A stretch of DNA of 64,000 nucleotides from Gemmata massiliana (GCA_000531095.1 HG799467.1:441526-505525), one strand, 5' to 3'. Numbered from the stretch's first letter, positions 29,425 to 39,950 are shown. Notes: generated by a model not told the origin, from the sequence alone. Numbers and translations: made by a program.

Positions 29425-30102
29425 TCAATTTACTACGACGAACGGGCGCAGTTTATCGAGCGTCTTTGGCCCGATGCCCTTCACTTTGTCTAGGTCGTTG
29501 ACGGTCTGGAACGGCGACTGTGTTCGGTGCGCGATGATCGCCTGTGCGATCACGGGGCCGATGCTCGGGAGGCGCTGGAGTTCTTCGTGCTGCGCGGTAT
29601 TCACGTTGATCGGCGCTTCACCCGGTTGAATCTTCTTCGCGCTAGTCGATGCGGACCGCGGTGCTGGGATTGGCGTGGTCGCGCGAGTCACCGGTGGTGC
29701 GGGTGAAGTGGGCGCTTCTGCGAGAGGCCCGTTCGTCTGCGCACCGGTGCGGAAGTGTGCTCGGACCTTCTCGAATGTAATTGGCCCGATGCCGCGCACA
29801 CTTCTCAGCTCTTCCACAGACTTGTAAGGTCCGTAAAGGTGGCGGTGATCGACGATCGCTTCCGCCATTTTGGGCCCGACACCCGGCACTTGGGCCAGTT
29901 CGATTTGGCTGGCCGTGTTCAGGTCGGTGAGATCGACCGCGACGGGTTCCGTTGGCCGCGCCCCGAAGCGGTTGCCGTACCCGCGGATGACGAGCAAGCC
30001 GAGCAGAACCGCGAGGAACACGCCGAGTGCCGCTTGTGCGCTACGCGAGGGCGCAGAAGCGCCCGACGCATTCGCAACCGGCGGTAACGAGGCGGTACTC
30101 AT
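29425..30102 (-). CDS. ComEA-family protein with two helix-hairpin-helix domains
   Basis: This 225-residue protein has a membrane helix at residues 23-43 (AQAALGVFLAVLLGLLVI), then two HhH units. The first is DLNTASQIELAQVPGVGPKMAEAIVD; the second NVNTAQHEELQRLPSIGPVIAQAII. They are separated by a Pro/Ala/Ser linker of about 50 residues. Each is the ComEA-type NtAs.eL..lPGIGp..A..Ii pattern, which binds double-stranded DNA. ComEA normally carries one such domain at the periplasmic side for DNA uptake; two in one polypeptide is less usual. No other competence genes are nearby. Confidence 0.87.
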   Translation of the reverse strand: MSTASLPPVANASGASAPSRSAQAALGVFLAVLLGLLVIRGYGNRFGARPTEPVAVDLTDLNTASQIELAQVPGVGPKMAEAIVDHRHLYGPYKSVEELRSVRGIGPITFEKVRAHFRTGAQTNGPLAEAPTSPAPPVTRATTPIPAPRSASTSAKKIQPGEAPINVNTAQHEELQRLPSIGPVIAQAIIAHRTQSPFQTVNDLDKVKGIGPKTLDKLRPFVVVN

Positions 30103-30219
30103 CGGAGCGGCTCAAGCGGTGCAATCCGCACAACCCCGATAGTCTAATCGCCCGTACAGACCGGTGCTAGTCCCTAAAACGGTCACGCGGCGCGAGTAAA
30201 TCACAGTACGCGCCCCCTG

Positions 30220-31401
30220 TTACTTAAACGCTTCCCACTCCTTCCCCAATACCGACGCGGCGATCTTCAGCTTCAGGATTTCGTCGGTGCCCTCGTAGAT
30301 GCGGCACACGCGAACGTCCGTGAGGTGCCGGCCCGGGCGGTAGAGTGTGCTCCACCCGCGTCCGCCGAACACCTGAACCGCGCGGTCGGCCGCGTCCCAG
30401 GCGGCATTCGTCGCGAAGAATTTCGCTTGAGCTGCGAGTAGATCGGCCTGGCGCAGCAGTTCCTTGTCGCCCGGCGCGGCTGCGGAACGGTCCTTCATTT
30501 CGGCCGCGCGGAGCACCATTGATTCGCTCGCGACGCGGTCCATTTCGATGTGCGCGATGTGGTCCTGAACGAGTTGGTGCCGGGCGATCTCTTTCCCGTG
30601 CTGCTTGCGCATCTTCGAGTATTCGATCGCTTCCGCGAGGCAGTCCTCGATCACGCCCAAACAGCCCGCGGCGACACTGAGCCGGCCGCTCACCAGCGTG
30701 CCCAACGCGATCCGGAACCCGTCGCCCTCGGTGCCCAGGAGGTTCTCGGCCGGCACCGCAACGTCGTGCATCTCGAACATCGCGGTGTTGGATGTGGGCA
30801 TGCCCATTTTCGCGTTCACGGCGAAGCTCTCGGCCTCGAACCCCTTCGCGTCCGTGTCCACAACGAACGCCGAGATGCGTCCCGTGCCGACCTGCCCCTC
30901 CGGGTACCCGAACGCGATGACCGCGTGCGCGATCCCGCCGTTAGAAATGAGGTACTTCACACCGTTGAGAACGTAGCCGTCGCCCTTCTTGGTGTAGGTC
31001 GTGGTCATTTCGCGGGGATTGCTCCCCGCATCCGGTTCGGTGAGCCCGAACGCGAGAACTTTGTCGCCGCGCGAAGCCGCGGGTAGGTATTTTTGTTTGA
31101 GCCGCTCGCTGCCCCACGTCTGGATCGGGTACGCGCCGATGCTGAGGTGCCCCGAGAAGAACGTCCGGACGGTGGTTCCCTCGCGCCCGATGCGCGCGAG
31201 TGCCTTGAAGTAGTTCACGGCGTCCGCGCCGCGCCCGCCGTACTCGGGGTGGACGTTCATGCCGAGCAGGTTGTACTTCTTCGCGAGCGGCACGACCTGG
31301 TCGTTGAACTTGCGCTCTGCGTAAGCCAGTTCCTCGGCCGGGCGCACCGCCTGGCAGAACGCTTCGGTGTCTTCGGCCAACTTGACGGGATCGAACGCCA
31401 T
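30220..31401 (-). CDS. Acyl-CoA dehydrogenase
   Basis: This 393-residue flavoprotein is the standard length. It has the FAD/substrate motif GLTEPDAGSNPREM, the second signature in LRQADLLAAQAKFFATNAAWDAADRAVQVFGG, and the C-terminal RIYEGTDEI with the catalytic base Glu in the YEGTxE position. The reaction is alpha,beta-dehydrogenation of an acyl-CoA thioester. Chain-length preference cannot be read from sequence. It stands alone between convergent and same-strand neighbours; no electron-transfer flavoprotein gene is nearby. Confidence 0.93.
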   Translation of the reverse strand: MAFDPVKLAEDTEAFCQAVRPAEELAYAERKFNDQVVPLAKKYNLLGMNVHPEYGGRGADAVNYFKALARIGREGTTVRTFFSGHLSIGAYPIQTWGSERLKQKYLPAASRGDKVLAFGLTEPDAGSNPREMTTTYTKKGDGYVLNGVKYLISNGGIAHAVIAFGYPEGQVGTGRISAFVVDTDAKGFEAESFAVNAKMGMPTSNTAMFEMHDVAVPAENLLGTEGDGFRIALGTLVSGRLSVAAGCLGVIEDCLAEAIEYSKMRKQHGKEIARHQLVQDHIAHIEMDRVASESMVLRAAEMKDRSAAAPGDKELLRQADLLAAQAKFFATNAAWDAADRAVQVFGGRGWSTLYRPGRHLTDVRVCRIYEGTDEILKLKIAASVLGKEWEAFK

Positions 31402-31596
31402 GACCGACTCCTCGGGTGGTTCTCCGCCTTAGCGGGGCGGTGGATCGTAGCCCTGACTGAAACCTGGGATCTGATGACCGTAGCGCGATCGATTACACAC
31501 TATTGCTCGTCCCGTTCGACCTCGCCAGTACCAGAACCCCGGCTCTGAAACTATTATTCGCGGCCCAATTGGGGTGAAAAGCAGAATCGCACGCGG

Positions 31597-32076
31597 CTAT
31601 TTCTTCTTTCGCGGTTTCGCGGCAGCCTTTGCTTTGGGTTTCTTGGCGGCTGGGGCTTTTTTCACGGCTGGTGGCGGAGGCGGTGCCAGCGGCGGTTCCG
31701 CGCCCCCGAGCCGAGCGTTCAGTGCGAGAACTAGCTTCTTCGGCGCGATTGTGCGGTAGCTCTCCTCGATCCACTCTTCGAGCAGGTCCATCGGCGGATC
31801 GTCGGTTGGATGGAACGTGCAGGTGACCCAGCCGCTTTTGCCCAGCCCGTACCCGGTCGGCTGGGCGTACCGCTGTGTGAGTGCGTACCGACCGGAATCG
31901 GGCAACTTCATCGTGACCGATAACTTCCCGTCGTTCAGGGCCAGGATCAGGAAGATCTTCGCCTTCACCTTGATCGCCCGGTGCCCCCACGGAAAGTCTT
32001 CTGTGGCTCCGGGATAGGTCATCGCCAGGTCGCGGAGCGCGGTTTCGGTCGGCGCGAGCGGGTCGGCATCGGGCAT
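31597..32076 (-). CDS. MmcQ/YjbR family protein with basic C-terminal tail
   Basis: This 159-residue protein opens with LRDLAMTYPGATEDFPWGHRAIKVKAKIF, the conserved 'PGA.E.fpwg...fkV.gK.Fa' start of MmcQ/YjbR (DUF419), and continues with a YjbR-type GLGKSGWVTCTF. The fold resembles a DNA-binding domain, but the role is unknown. The final 35 residues are a Pro then Lys/Ala-rich tail (VKKAPAAKKPKAKAAAKPR), like histone-H1-like tails common in high-GC bacteria, which suggests nucleic-acid binding. Confidence 0.85.
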   Translation of the reverse strand: MPDADPLAPTETALRDLAMTYPGATEDFPWGHRAIKVKAKIFLILALNDGKLSVTMKLPDSGRYALTQRYAQPTGYGLGKSGWVTCTFHPTDDPPMDLLEEWIEESYRTIAPKKLVLALNARLGGAEPPLAPPPPPAVKKAPAAKKPKAKAAAKPRKKK

Positions 32077-32133
32077 GGGAATCTCCGGGGGACGCGGGGC
32101 ACCACGATACGATTGCAGAAAATTGCTGACTAA

Positions 32134-32162
32134 TCGACAGGTGGCTGTTCGTCCGATATAAT
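32134..32162 (+). promoter_or_regulatory. Sigma70-type promoter for the 32270 gene
   Basis: TCGACA (32134-32139; 5 of 6 to TTGACA), 17-bp spacer, TATAAT (32157-32162; perfect). It lies 108 bp upstream of the start at 32270. Confidence 0.55.
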
Positions 32163-32269
32163 TTCGAGTCTGCCGGGGCTCTCATCGCGCCCTCACTGCG
32201 CGCTTCCCTCCGGCCGATCCCGCCGCCTCTTTGGTTTCGCCTCTCCAATTAAGCTGCCGAGGGACGTTC

Positions 32270-33505
32270 ATGCTGCACGCCGCTCTCGCCCTTGCTGCTG
32301 TGTTCGTTACCACTACTCCGGCACCGCCGTCGCCTGATCCGAAATCGCTGGCGGTGCCGCAAGAGGAACTGTCGAAGGCCCGCGAACTCGTGCAGAAGCT
32401 CGGGAGCGAGACCTTTGTCGACCGCGAAGACGCGGAACACGGTCTGATCGCGATGGGGCGCGCCGCTCGCGCCGCGCTGCAAGACGGGGCGAACAGCGAC
32501 CCGAACCCCGAGATCCGCGCCCGTTCGCGCTCGATGCTCTCACGGGCCAACGCCCTCGAAATGAAGGCCCGGCTCGACACGTTCCTGGCCGACACCGAGG
32601 GTAAGTACGAACACGACCTCCCGGGCTGGAACAAGTTGCGCTCGGTCGCGCGGGGCGAGTGGTCGATGTTCGGCTGGTCGTGGACCACCCAGGCGGGAAC
32701 CTCCGTTGACCGCGCCGCGCGCGAGCTGTTCGTGGAGTTCCTCAACGCCCCCGGCGGGCGCAAATTGCTCACGGCCCTCGGGTCCGGCACGACCGACTTG
32801 GGGGCGGAAATCGCCACGATGAAGCAGGAACTGTACTACGCGAAGTTCCCGCGCGTCGGGGGCGTCGCCCCGCGAAACCCGACCGTGATGGAGGTCGCGG
32901 TCATCATGTTCGCGGACTCGCAGGTTCCTTTTAAGGGCGGCCCCCGGAACAGTCTATTCGCGAGTGTTTTGACTACCTCCGGTATCGCGCAGGCCGCTCA
33001 GGGGACCGACGATCGTGCCCGGGCACTGAAGACGGTGATGACCGCGTGGTTCGATTCGCGCACCGATCCCTATGAGATGTACACGGCCCTTAACCTCGCG
33101 ACCAGCACTCAGAACACCGAGGCCGCGGGGCGCATGGCCGTGCGCCTCCTCGGAACCCCGGGCGCTCCGGCCGCTTACCGAGGCCAGGCGTTCGCGGCCC
33201 TCGTTCGGAACAAGTCCAAAGAGCACCTCCCGACGGTCGAAAAACTTATCGGCGACGGCACGGTGATTACCACGATCACCACTAACGTCGGGGGAAACCT
33301 GGTTCGCACGACGATCACGGTGGGCGACATGGCCCTGGCCGCGGCCGTGCTCATTACGGAGCAAAAGGTCGAGGATTACGGCATCGAGGACCGTTTTAAG
33401 GGGAGTGGGACGGCGTCGATCAGCTACACCCGGTTCAGTATCCCCGAGGACAAGCGGAAGGACGCGGCCGAGAAGTGGAAGACGTGGCGGGAAAAGAATC
33501 CATAA
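32270..33505 (+). CDS. Secreted protein of unknown function, first of a tandem pair
   Basis: From the ATG at 32270 the protein has 411 residues, beginning with a signal peptide (MLHAALALAAVFVTTTPA). Residues 30-100 (EELSKARELVQKLGSETFVDREDAEHGL...DPNPEIRARSRS) are an alpha-helical HEAT-like repeat. The rest is helix-rich with no recognised domain. The next gene, at 33640, repeats the same N-terminal region (ELxxAREL...GSExxxDREDAxxxL...) and much of the fold, so this is a local duplication. The function is unknown. A good sigma70 promoter precedes it. Confidence 0.7.
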   Translation: MLHAALALAAVFVTTTPAPPSPDPKSLAVPQEELSKARELVQKLGSETFVDREDAEHGLIAMGRAARAALQDGANSDPNPEIRARSRSMLSRANALEMKARLDTFLADTEGKYEHDLPGWNKLRSVARGEWSMFGWSWTTQAGTSVDRAARELFVEFLNAPGGRKLLTALGSGTTDLGAEIATMKQELYYAKFPRVGGVAPRNPTVMEVAVIMFADSQVPFKGGPRNSLFASVLTTSGIAQAAQGTDDRARALKTVMTAWFDSRTDPYEMYTALNLATSTQNTEAAGRMAVRLLGTPGAPAAYRGQAFAALVRNKSKEHLPTVEKLIGDGTVITTITTNVGGNLVRTTITVGDMALAAAVLITEQKVEDYGIEDRFKGSGTASISYTRFSIPEDKRKDAAEKWKTWREKNP

Positions 33506-33639
33506 GGCGGAGGTCCGCGTCTGAAGTTGTAACCGGCGCGGGGCATCCGAATTGTGGTTGGCGCCGGCCCCATTATGCGTCATCTTTGTAAGGTGGCGCT
33601 ACACGAGTGAACACACCGAGAGTGCGTTGAGGGCAACAC

Positions 33640-35010
33640 ATGCGTCGGCTCCGGATGGTGATGCTGGTGTGCGGGGTGTTCGCACCGGTCCCGGCTTTCG
33701 GCGCGTCCCCGGATCCGAAAACCCTTGAAATCCCCGTGCAAGATCTGTCCAAAGCGCGCGAACTCGTTCGCCGGATGGGGAGCGAGAACTACCGCGACCG
33801 CGAGGACGCGCAGGGCGAACTCGCCAAGATGGGCCGGTCCGCCAAGCAAGCACTTATTGAGGGTACGACCACCGAGACGGACCCGGAGATCCGCGCTCGC
33901 GCGACCCGGTTGTTGCCGAAGGCCGAGGCCGACGACCTGAAGGCCCGCGTCGACACGTTCCTTGAGGACAAGGACGGAAAGTTCGATCACGACCTGCCCG
34001 GCCTGAAGATGTTCCGCAAGAACCTGGGCGCCACCCCGAAGGCCCGCGAGCTTTACGTCGAGATCCTCAAGTCGCCGTACAACCTGGAAATGTTCGCCGC
34101 AATGGACCGCGGGTCCGTAGAAGGTGGGCGGGCCGTCTCCGATCGGCGGAACAACCTGTTCAGCGACATGATCCACCGCCAGTTCGTTGGCGGCGCGCGC
34201 CCTACGCCCCCGAAACAGCCGAGCCTGGCGGACATCGCTGCGGTCCTGCTCGGCGAGTGCGAGATCCCTCACGAACTCATCCCGCGGGCCACCATTCAGT
34301 GGAACCAGGTGAGCGGCGTGACCCTGCTCCAACAGAGCAGCGCTGCGATGACCGCGCTGAACGGTACCGGGGCGCACGCCGAAATCTTTAAAACTATCGT
34401 CGGCAAGTGGCTTGGAACCCGCGACGACCCGCTGGACCTGGCCCAACTGGTTTACCTGCTCAGCAATGGCAACCTGAAGCAGTTCCCGGAATCGGCTACG
34501 CTGCTCCGGCGCATCACGCTGCTCGATACGGTTCCCGGGTACGCCAAGGGGCAGGCGCTGATTTACCTGATCCAACAGCGCGCCAAAGAGGAGGCGCCGC
34601 TACTCAAAGCGATCATGAAGAACGAGGTGCGCGTGGGTGACTACCCGGGCGTGTTCAAGAAGGGCGAGAACCCCGACAAACTGACCACGGTGGGCAGCGA
34701 CGGGATGGTGACGCAGGTCTGGTTCCAGCGGAACCTCAACGGCGGTGTTGCGGACACGCACACGGTCACCCTGCGCGACGTCGCGTTCGCGTTCCTGATT
34801 ACACAGTCCGGGCAAAACATGAAGGATTATGGGTTCGAGACCCAGCCGAACTCGAACTTCACCCCGACCCCCGCCGGGCTGGGCCAGTACGCCTTCACGT
34901 CCGAGGAGAAGCGCTCGGCCGCGTTCGTCAAATTCGGCTGGTACCAACTGAAGGACAACCTGAAGCGCCCCGCGAAGGATCTCATTCTGCCGATCAAACC
35001 CGGCAAATGA
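33640..35010 (+). CDS. Secreted protein of unknown function, second of a tandem pair
   Basis: This 456-residue paralog of the 32270 protein has a signal peptide (MVMLVCGVFAPVPAFG). The N-terminal block QDLSKARELVRRMGSENYRD, REDAQGELAKMGRSAKQAL, DPEIRARATRLL matches its neighbour. The later parts also match in order, such as the 'VTLRDVAFAFLITQSGQNMKDYGFE' region against 'ITVGDMALAAAVLITEQKVEDYGIE'. HEAT-like repeats suggest protein or ligand binding. A bidirectional hairpin at 35035-35059 ends the convergent pair. Confidence 0.7.
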   Translation: MRRLRMVMLVCGVFAPVPAFGASPDPKTLEIPVQDLSKARELVRRMGSENYRDREDAQGELAKMGRSAKQALIEGTTTETDPEIRARATRLLPKAEADDLKARVDTFLEDKDGKFDHDLPGLKMFRKNLGATPKARELYVEILKSPYNLEMFAAMDRGSVEGGRAVSDRRNNLFSDMIHRQFVGGARPTPPKQPSLADIAAVLLGECEIPHELIPRATIQWNQVSGVTLLQQSSAAMTALNGTGAHAEIFKTIVGKWLGTRDDPLDLAQLVYLLSNGNLKQFPESATLLRRITLLDTVPGYAKGQALIYLIQQRAKEEAPLLKAIMKNEVRVGDYPGVFKKGENPDKLTTVGSDGMVTQVWFQRNLNGGVADTHTVTLRDVAFAFLITQSGQNMKDYGFETQPNSNFTPTPAGLGQYAFTSEEKRSAAFVKFGWYQLKDNLKRPAKDLILPIKPGK

Positions 35011-35034
35011 AAGTGACCCGAAGGTGCAAACGCG

Positions 35035-35059
35035 ACGGCCGCCCACTTGAGGCGGCCGT
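35035..35059. terminator. Bidirectional terminator hairpin between convergent genes
   Basis: ACGGCCGCC (35035-35043) pairs with GGCGGCCGT (35051-35059) across a 7-nt loop, 25 bp after the stop at 35010 and just before the stop of the reverse gene at 35062. Confidence 0.65.
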
Positions 35060-35061
35060 TA

Positions 35062-35640
35062 TCACTTCCCGCGTAGCTCGGTACTCGACACATCGGCCCG
35101 GAAATCGGCCTCGGTTAACGGAACGAACAGGTCCGCGAATTCCGCGAGTAGGAACCCGTCGTCCCACACGCGGAACGCGCCCGTCGCGTCCATGCGCCCA
35201 CCGACCACGAGCCGGCACCCGCGGGCCTGGAGTTTGCGGAGCGCCGCGTCGCGCCCGTGTTCCCCACCGTAATACTTCGGATCGACCACACGGACCGCGG
35301 TGTCCCACCCCAACACGAACGCGGCCCCCGGGAACAGGTCCGCCTTCTTCTCGAACGCCGCAGCGCGCGTGACCCACACCGGGGCGACGCCCGCGAACTG
35401 CGACACCCGGCGCTCCACTTCCTCGCGCGGTAGTTCCGGCTTGTCCGCGTTGGTGATCGACAACTCGAAATGAACTTCGGTCCCGAGGCGCCGCGCCGCG
35501 ACCGCGGCCAAGCCGGTGTGCCCGTGGTGTAGCGGGTTAAACGACCCGGGCATGATCGCGAGTGGGCGCGGGTTCACACGCACGACGCTCGCTGATTCGA
35601 CGCACGCGATCGAACGCGATGTGAAGAGATCCCAGAACAT
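35062..35640 (-). CDS. Cytidylyltransferase-like nucleotidyltransferase
   Basis: This 192-residue protein has the nucleotide-binding HxGH motif in MPGSFNPLHHGHTGL and the C-terminal SSTELR element, which define the NadD/CoaD/nicotinamide-nucleotide adenylyltransferase fold. Homologs join an adenylyl or cytidylyl group to a phosphorylated substrate. The substrate is uncertain; no NAD, CoA or lipid genes are nearby. The stop is close to the terminator at 35035. The N-terminal 30 residues are unusual, and the real start could be the Met nearest 35555 (MPGSFNP). Confidence 0.8.
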   Translation of the reverse strand: MFWDLFTSRSIACVESASVVRVNPRPLAIMPGSFNPLHHGHTGLAAVAARRLGTEVHFELSITNADKPELPREEVERRVSQFAGVAPVWVTRAAAFEKKADLFPGAAFVLGWDTAVRVVDPKYYGGEHGRDAALRKLQARGCRLVVGGRMDATGAFRVWDDGFLLAEFADLFVPLTEADFRADVSSTELRGK

Positions 35641-35689
35641 GACGACGGTTGGTAAAGAGTACGATAGTCTTGGTGAGATTGGAAGTATT

Positions 35690-35725
35690 TATATAATTAA
35701 TAGTATATTATTGCAAAAATTATAA
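35690..35725. other. AT-rich island next to the mobile-element-like segment
   Basis: About 35 bp of almost pure A/T (atttatataattaatagtat...) in a GC-rich genome. It lies 25 bp outside the left inverted end of the element at 35751-36333, and could be an insertion target or contain a promoter; neither is shown. Confidence 0.5.
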
Positions 35726-35750
35726 GGGAGGCGGCAGCCAACAAGGACAG

Positions 35751-36333
35751 AGGCGAACGGCCGGCATTGTACCCAATGCTGTTCGGCTCGACGTTTGTCC
35801 AGAGCGGTGTTACCCTTCTTGTACCGCTGGTCGAGGTAGTCTCGAAGTTCGTCGCCCTCAACCCACTTCTGGACGCCCAAGGTGAGGACCCAGAACTCAA
35901 TACCGGTGACGGGCCGCCCACCGCTTCGGCGAGCCGCACGCATGCGATCGCGTTGGGCTGGCCCGGCATGAGGCGCCTCAACCCGAGTACCTGTTTGAGG
36001 AACCGGAAGAACAACGCGATCGATCGCGTTGAACAGGGCGTCGCGCTCGTACCCGCGTCCGCGACGTGCACGCATTCGGGTGTAACAGAGCCAGCAGGTG
36101 CAGAGCGCGTAGTGCGAGTATCGGAGCGCACGGTTCCGTTCGGTCCCGTGTCCTTGAGCAACTCGAACAACCGGCACGCTCGGGCGCGACGGATCACGTT
36201 TTCCGCTGGTGACCGGTCCGCGCCCGCCGTGCCCATGAGCGCCTCTCCACTTGGGCCACGTGGTGCTGCTATGCGGGTCCACGAACGCAACTTTCGAGCC
36301 GAACAGCATTGGGCTTACACCGGCCGTTCGCCT
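35751..36333. mobile_element. MITE-like element with 40-bp inverted ends
   Basis: The left end (35751-35791) and right end (36294-36333) are inverted copies. They share AGGCGAACGGCCGG, then a 6-7 bp variable part, then CCCAATGCTGTTCGGCTCGA, 34 identical bases in total. The 583-bp segment contains no intact transposase; open frames on both strands are short and without a recognised domain. I infer a non-autonomous element or IS remnant. The inner sequence has no clear family assignment, and target-site duplications are not obvious. Confidence 0.65.
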
Positions 36334-36350
36334 CGACGCCAACGGCGCGA

Positions 36351-37526
36351 TCACGCGGTCGGTAGGGTTTCGCCGGGCTTCCGCAGCAGGTGCTGGCGCA
36401 GGTCCGCGACGCGGTGGCAGCACAGTTGCTCCATCACCTGCTTCAACTGGACCTTCAGCATGGCGATCGCGTGCTGACCGCCGGCCCGACCGAGGGCCGC
36501 GACCGAGTACATGAACGTCCGGCCCAGGAACGTGAAATCGGCGTCGCACGCCAGCGCGCGGGCGATGTCCGGTCCGCTCCGCAGCCCGCTGTCGATCATG
36601 ATCCGGAGTTTACCGCGGTACTTCGCCGCAATCGGGGCCAGCGAGCGGATCGTCGATTCGCCCGCGTCCACCTGGCGCCCGCCGTGGTTCGACACGATGA
36701 TCCCGTCGAGCCCGAGCCGGACCGCGGTTTCCGTGTCTTCCTCGCTCGCCACGCCCTTGAGCACCAGGTTGCCCTTCCAGCGGTCGCGGATCGGGGCGAT
36801 CTTGGCCTCGTTCAGGCGCCCGGAGAACGTCGCGTTCATGTACGCGCCGAGCTGCTTCATGTTCAGGCCCTTGGGCATGTACTTCACCATCGTGGCGAAG
36901 TTCGGCGTGCCCTGTAGCAGCGTCCGCACCGCCCAGCTCGGGCGCCCGAAAATCTGGAGGATGTTGCGGAGCGTCATCCGCGGGGGCATCGCCAGCCCGT
37001 TACGGATGTCGCGCGGGCGGAAGCCGAACGTCGGGACGTCGCACAGCAGGACCAGCGTCTTGCACCCGGCGGCCTCGGCCCGGTTCAGGATATCGTCGCG
37101 GATCGCGTTGTCCGCGGGGTGGTAGAGCTGGTACCAGAACCGTCCGCCGGTGATCTCGCCGATCCGCTCGATGCTCGCCGTGGTGACGGTGCTGAGGATG
37201 AACGGGACGTTGTGCTCGGCGGCGGCGCGCGCGAGGATCTCCGGTGCGCCCGGCCAGATCAGCCCCTGGAGCCCGATCGGGGCGATGCCGAACGGGGCGT
37301 CGTACTCGTGGCCGAACAGCTCGGTCTTCAGGTTCGACGTGGTGTGCGGCGTCAGGTACAGCGGTTTCAGTTCGACCCGGCGCAGGTCGTCCGTGTTCTT
37401 GAACAGGTTCACGTCCTCGTTGCACCCGCCGTCGAGGTACTCGAACGCGAACCGCGGGGTCCGTTGTCGTGCGCGCTCGCGCAGGTCGTCGATCCCGGGG
37501 TAACTCGTGTGGTAGCTGAGATTCAT
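36351..37526 (-). CDS. FMN-dependent alpha-hydroxy-acid oxidase/dehydrogenase (LldD-like)
   Basis: From the internal ATG (MNLSYHTSYPG) at 37526 the protein has 391 residues; an upstream in-frame start is possible but adds an unusual leader. It has the family markers YLDGGCNEDVNLFKNT, PIGLQGLIWPGAPEILARAAA, the active-site SNHGGRQVD with the catalytic His, and MIDSGLRSGPDIARAL with the FMN-phosphate site. It is a flavoprotein that oxidises a 2-hydroxy acid such as L-lactate or glycolate to the 2-oxo acid; the substrate is not readable from the sequence. The MITE-like element lies 17 bp past its stop. Confidence 0.92.
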   Translation of the reverse strand: MNLSYHTSYPGIDDLRERARQRTPRFAFEYLDGGCNEDVNLFKNTDDLRRVELKPLYLTPHTTSNLKTELFGHEYDAPFGIAPIGLQGLIWPGAPEILARAAAEHNVPFILSTVTTASIERIGEITGGRFWYQLYHPADNAIRDDILNRAEAAGCKTLVLLCDVPTFGFRPRDIRNGLAMPPRMTLRNILQIFGRPSWAVRTLLQGTPNFATMVKYMPKGLNMKQLGAYMNATFSGRLNEAKIAPIRDRWKGNLVLKGVASEEDTETAVRLGLDGIIVSNHGGRQVDAGESTIRSLAPIAAKYRGKLRIMIDSGLRSGPDIARALACDADFTFLGRTFMYSVAALGRAGGQHAIAMLKVQLKQVMEQLCCHRVADLRQHLLRKPGETLPTA

Positions 37527-37914
37527 GGGTCCGATGGCGTGGGAGATTCGGATTCCGGTGGGCCGGCACACGGTTCGCGCCGGGTCGCACAGCTAAACGT
37601 ACAACTCTACCGTCGGAAGGGCATTCGGGCCGCGCGTTTCGGGTGCGAAGCGGGGCGCGGCCGGTGCCGGCGCTGATAGGGAAGGGCGGAGCCCGGGAAC
37701 GGCTGCTGTGGTTTCTGAGACTTGTTCGCGAACCCGGGCGCTATAGAATCGGTCTTAGACACGACCGCCGCTTCTCGAAAGCGGTCGTTGGTTCGGGCCG
37801 CGTGGTGTTGATCTTCACGCGGCCGTTCCCGAGAATAGTGAGTGTCCTGGCGGGTGTTGGGCCGCGGAGCTGAAACACCAGATGTCTGCGAGGTACTTGG
37901 AAATAAGGCGTTCC
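37527..37914. other. Intergenic stretch before the tRNA cluster
   Basis: About 390 bp between the divergent hydroxy-acid oxidase gene and the first tRNA. A possible promoter is TTGTTC (37722-37727), 16 bp, TAGAAT (37744-37749), pointing toward the tRNAs. It is weak in the -35. No gene is seen. Confidence 0.35.
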
Positions 37915-37986
37915 GCTCGCGTAGCTCAGTGGTAGAGCAGCGGTTTTGTAAACCGCTGGTCGTGGGTTCAACTCCCTCCGCGAGCT
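37915..37986 (+). tRNA. tRNA-Thr (anticodon TGT)
   Basis: This cloverleaf has acceptor GCTCGCG/CGCGAGC. The anticodon loop TTTGTAA reads TGT. The T-arm ends in GGGTTCAACTCCC. Intact, without an encoded CCA. Confidence 0.95.
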
Positions 37987-38053
37987 TTTCACTGCTGGGA
38001 TCGGTTCATACAATCGAGAGTGCTTGTAAAAGAGAATGGTGACGGTGATTCAC

Positions 38054-38136
38054 GGGTAGGTGGCAGAGTGGTCAATTGCACCAGACTGTAAATCTGGCTC
38101 CTTCGGGATTCGGGGGTTCAAATCCCTCCCTACCCA
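38054..38136 (+). tRNA. tRNA-Tyr (anticodon GTA)
   Basis: Acceptor GGGTAGG/CCTACCC. The anticodon loop CTGTAAA reads GTA. A long variable arm (CTCCTTCGGGATTC) is as expected for class II bacterial tRNA-Tyr. Confidence 0.96.
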
Positions 38137-38317
38137 CTGATCGAACGCGGAGTGCGGATCGTAGATCGCGGAGTGAGAGCGTGAGCCGCGAGAGTTTGAA
38201 GCGAAAAGTGAAAGTGACCAGGCGAAGGCGAGGAGAGTGAATGGGCTTGCGGCGGTATGCTGGGTAGCTTTGGTATCTTGTTCCGCGTTTCTGACTCCGA
38301 GCTTCGCGATCCTTCGT

Positions 38318-38389
38318 GCGGGTGTAGCTCAGCGGTAGAGCTCTTGCCTTCCAAGCAAGATGTCGTGGGTTCAAATCCCATCGCCCGCT
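38318..38389 (+). tRNA. tRNA-Gly (anticodon TCC)
   Basis: Acceptor GCGGGTG/CGCCCGC. The anticodon loop CTTCCAA reads TCC. The T-loop TTCAAAT is standard. Confidence 0.96.
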
Positions 38390-38494
38390 CTGGCCGGGAA
38401 ACTGGAACGGGAAAAAGTTCAAAGGAAAGTTCAGCTCCCCGGTCGTCCGCCCCTTCACTTTTGGTCCGAACCTTTTACCCTGTACCTGGGTATT

Positions 38495-38567
<73 letters not shown>

Positions 38568-38648
38568 CTCTCGGACCGAAACGGGAAGACGGCCGTTCGG
38601 CCGCGACCCCTGCAACCACCACGTTAAACCGTCGAGGAGTGAGGAGCG

Positions 38649-39950
<1,302 letters not shown>

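Noticed and set aside
35689..36549. Possible transposase or protein gene within the MITE-like segment
   Set aside because: Frames on both strands lack a DDE-type pattern or domain; the right part of the frame runs into the hydroxy-acid oxidase gene region.
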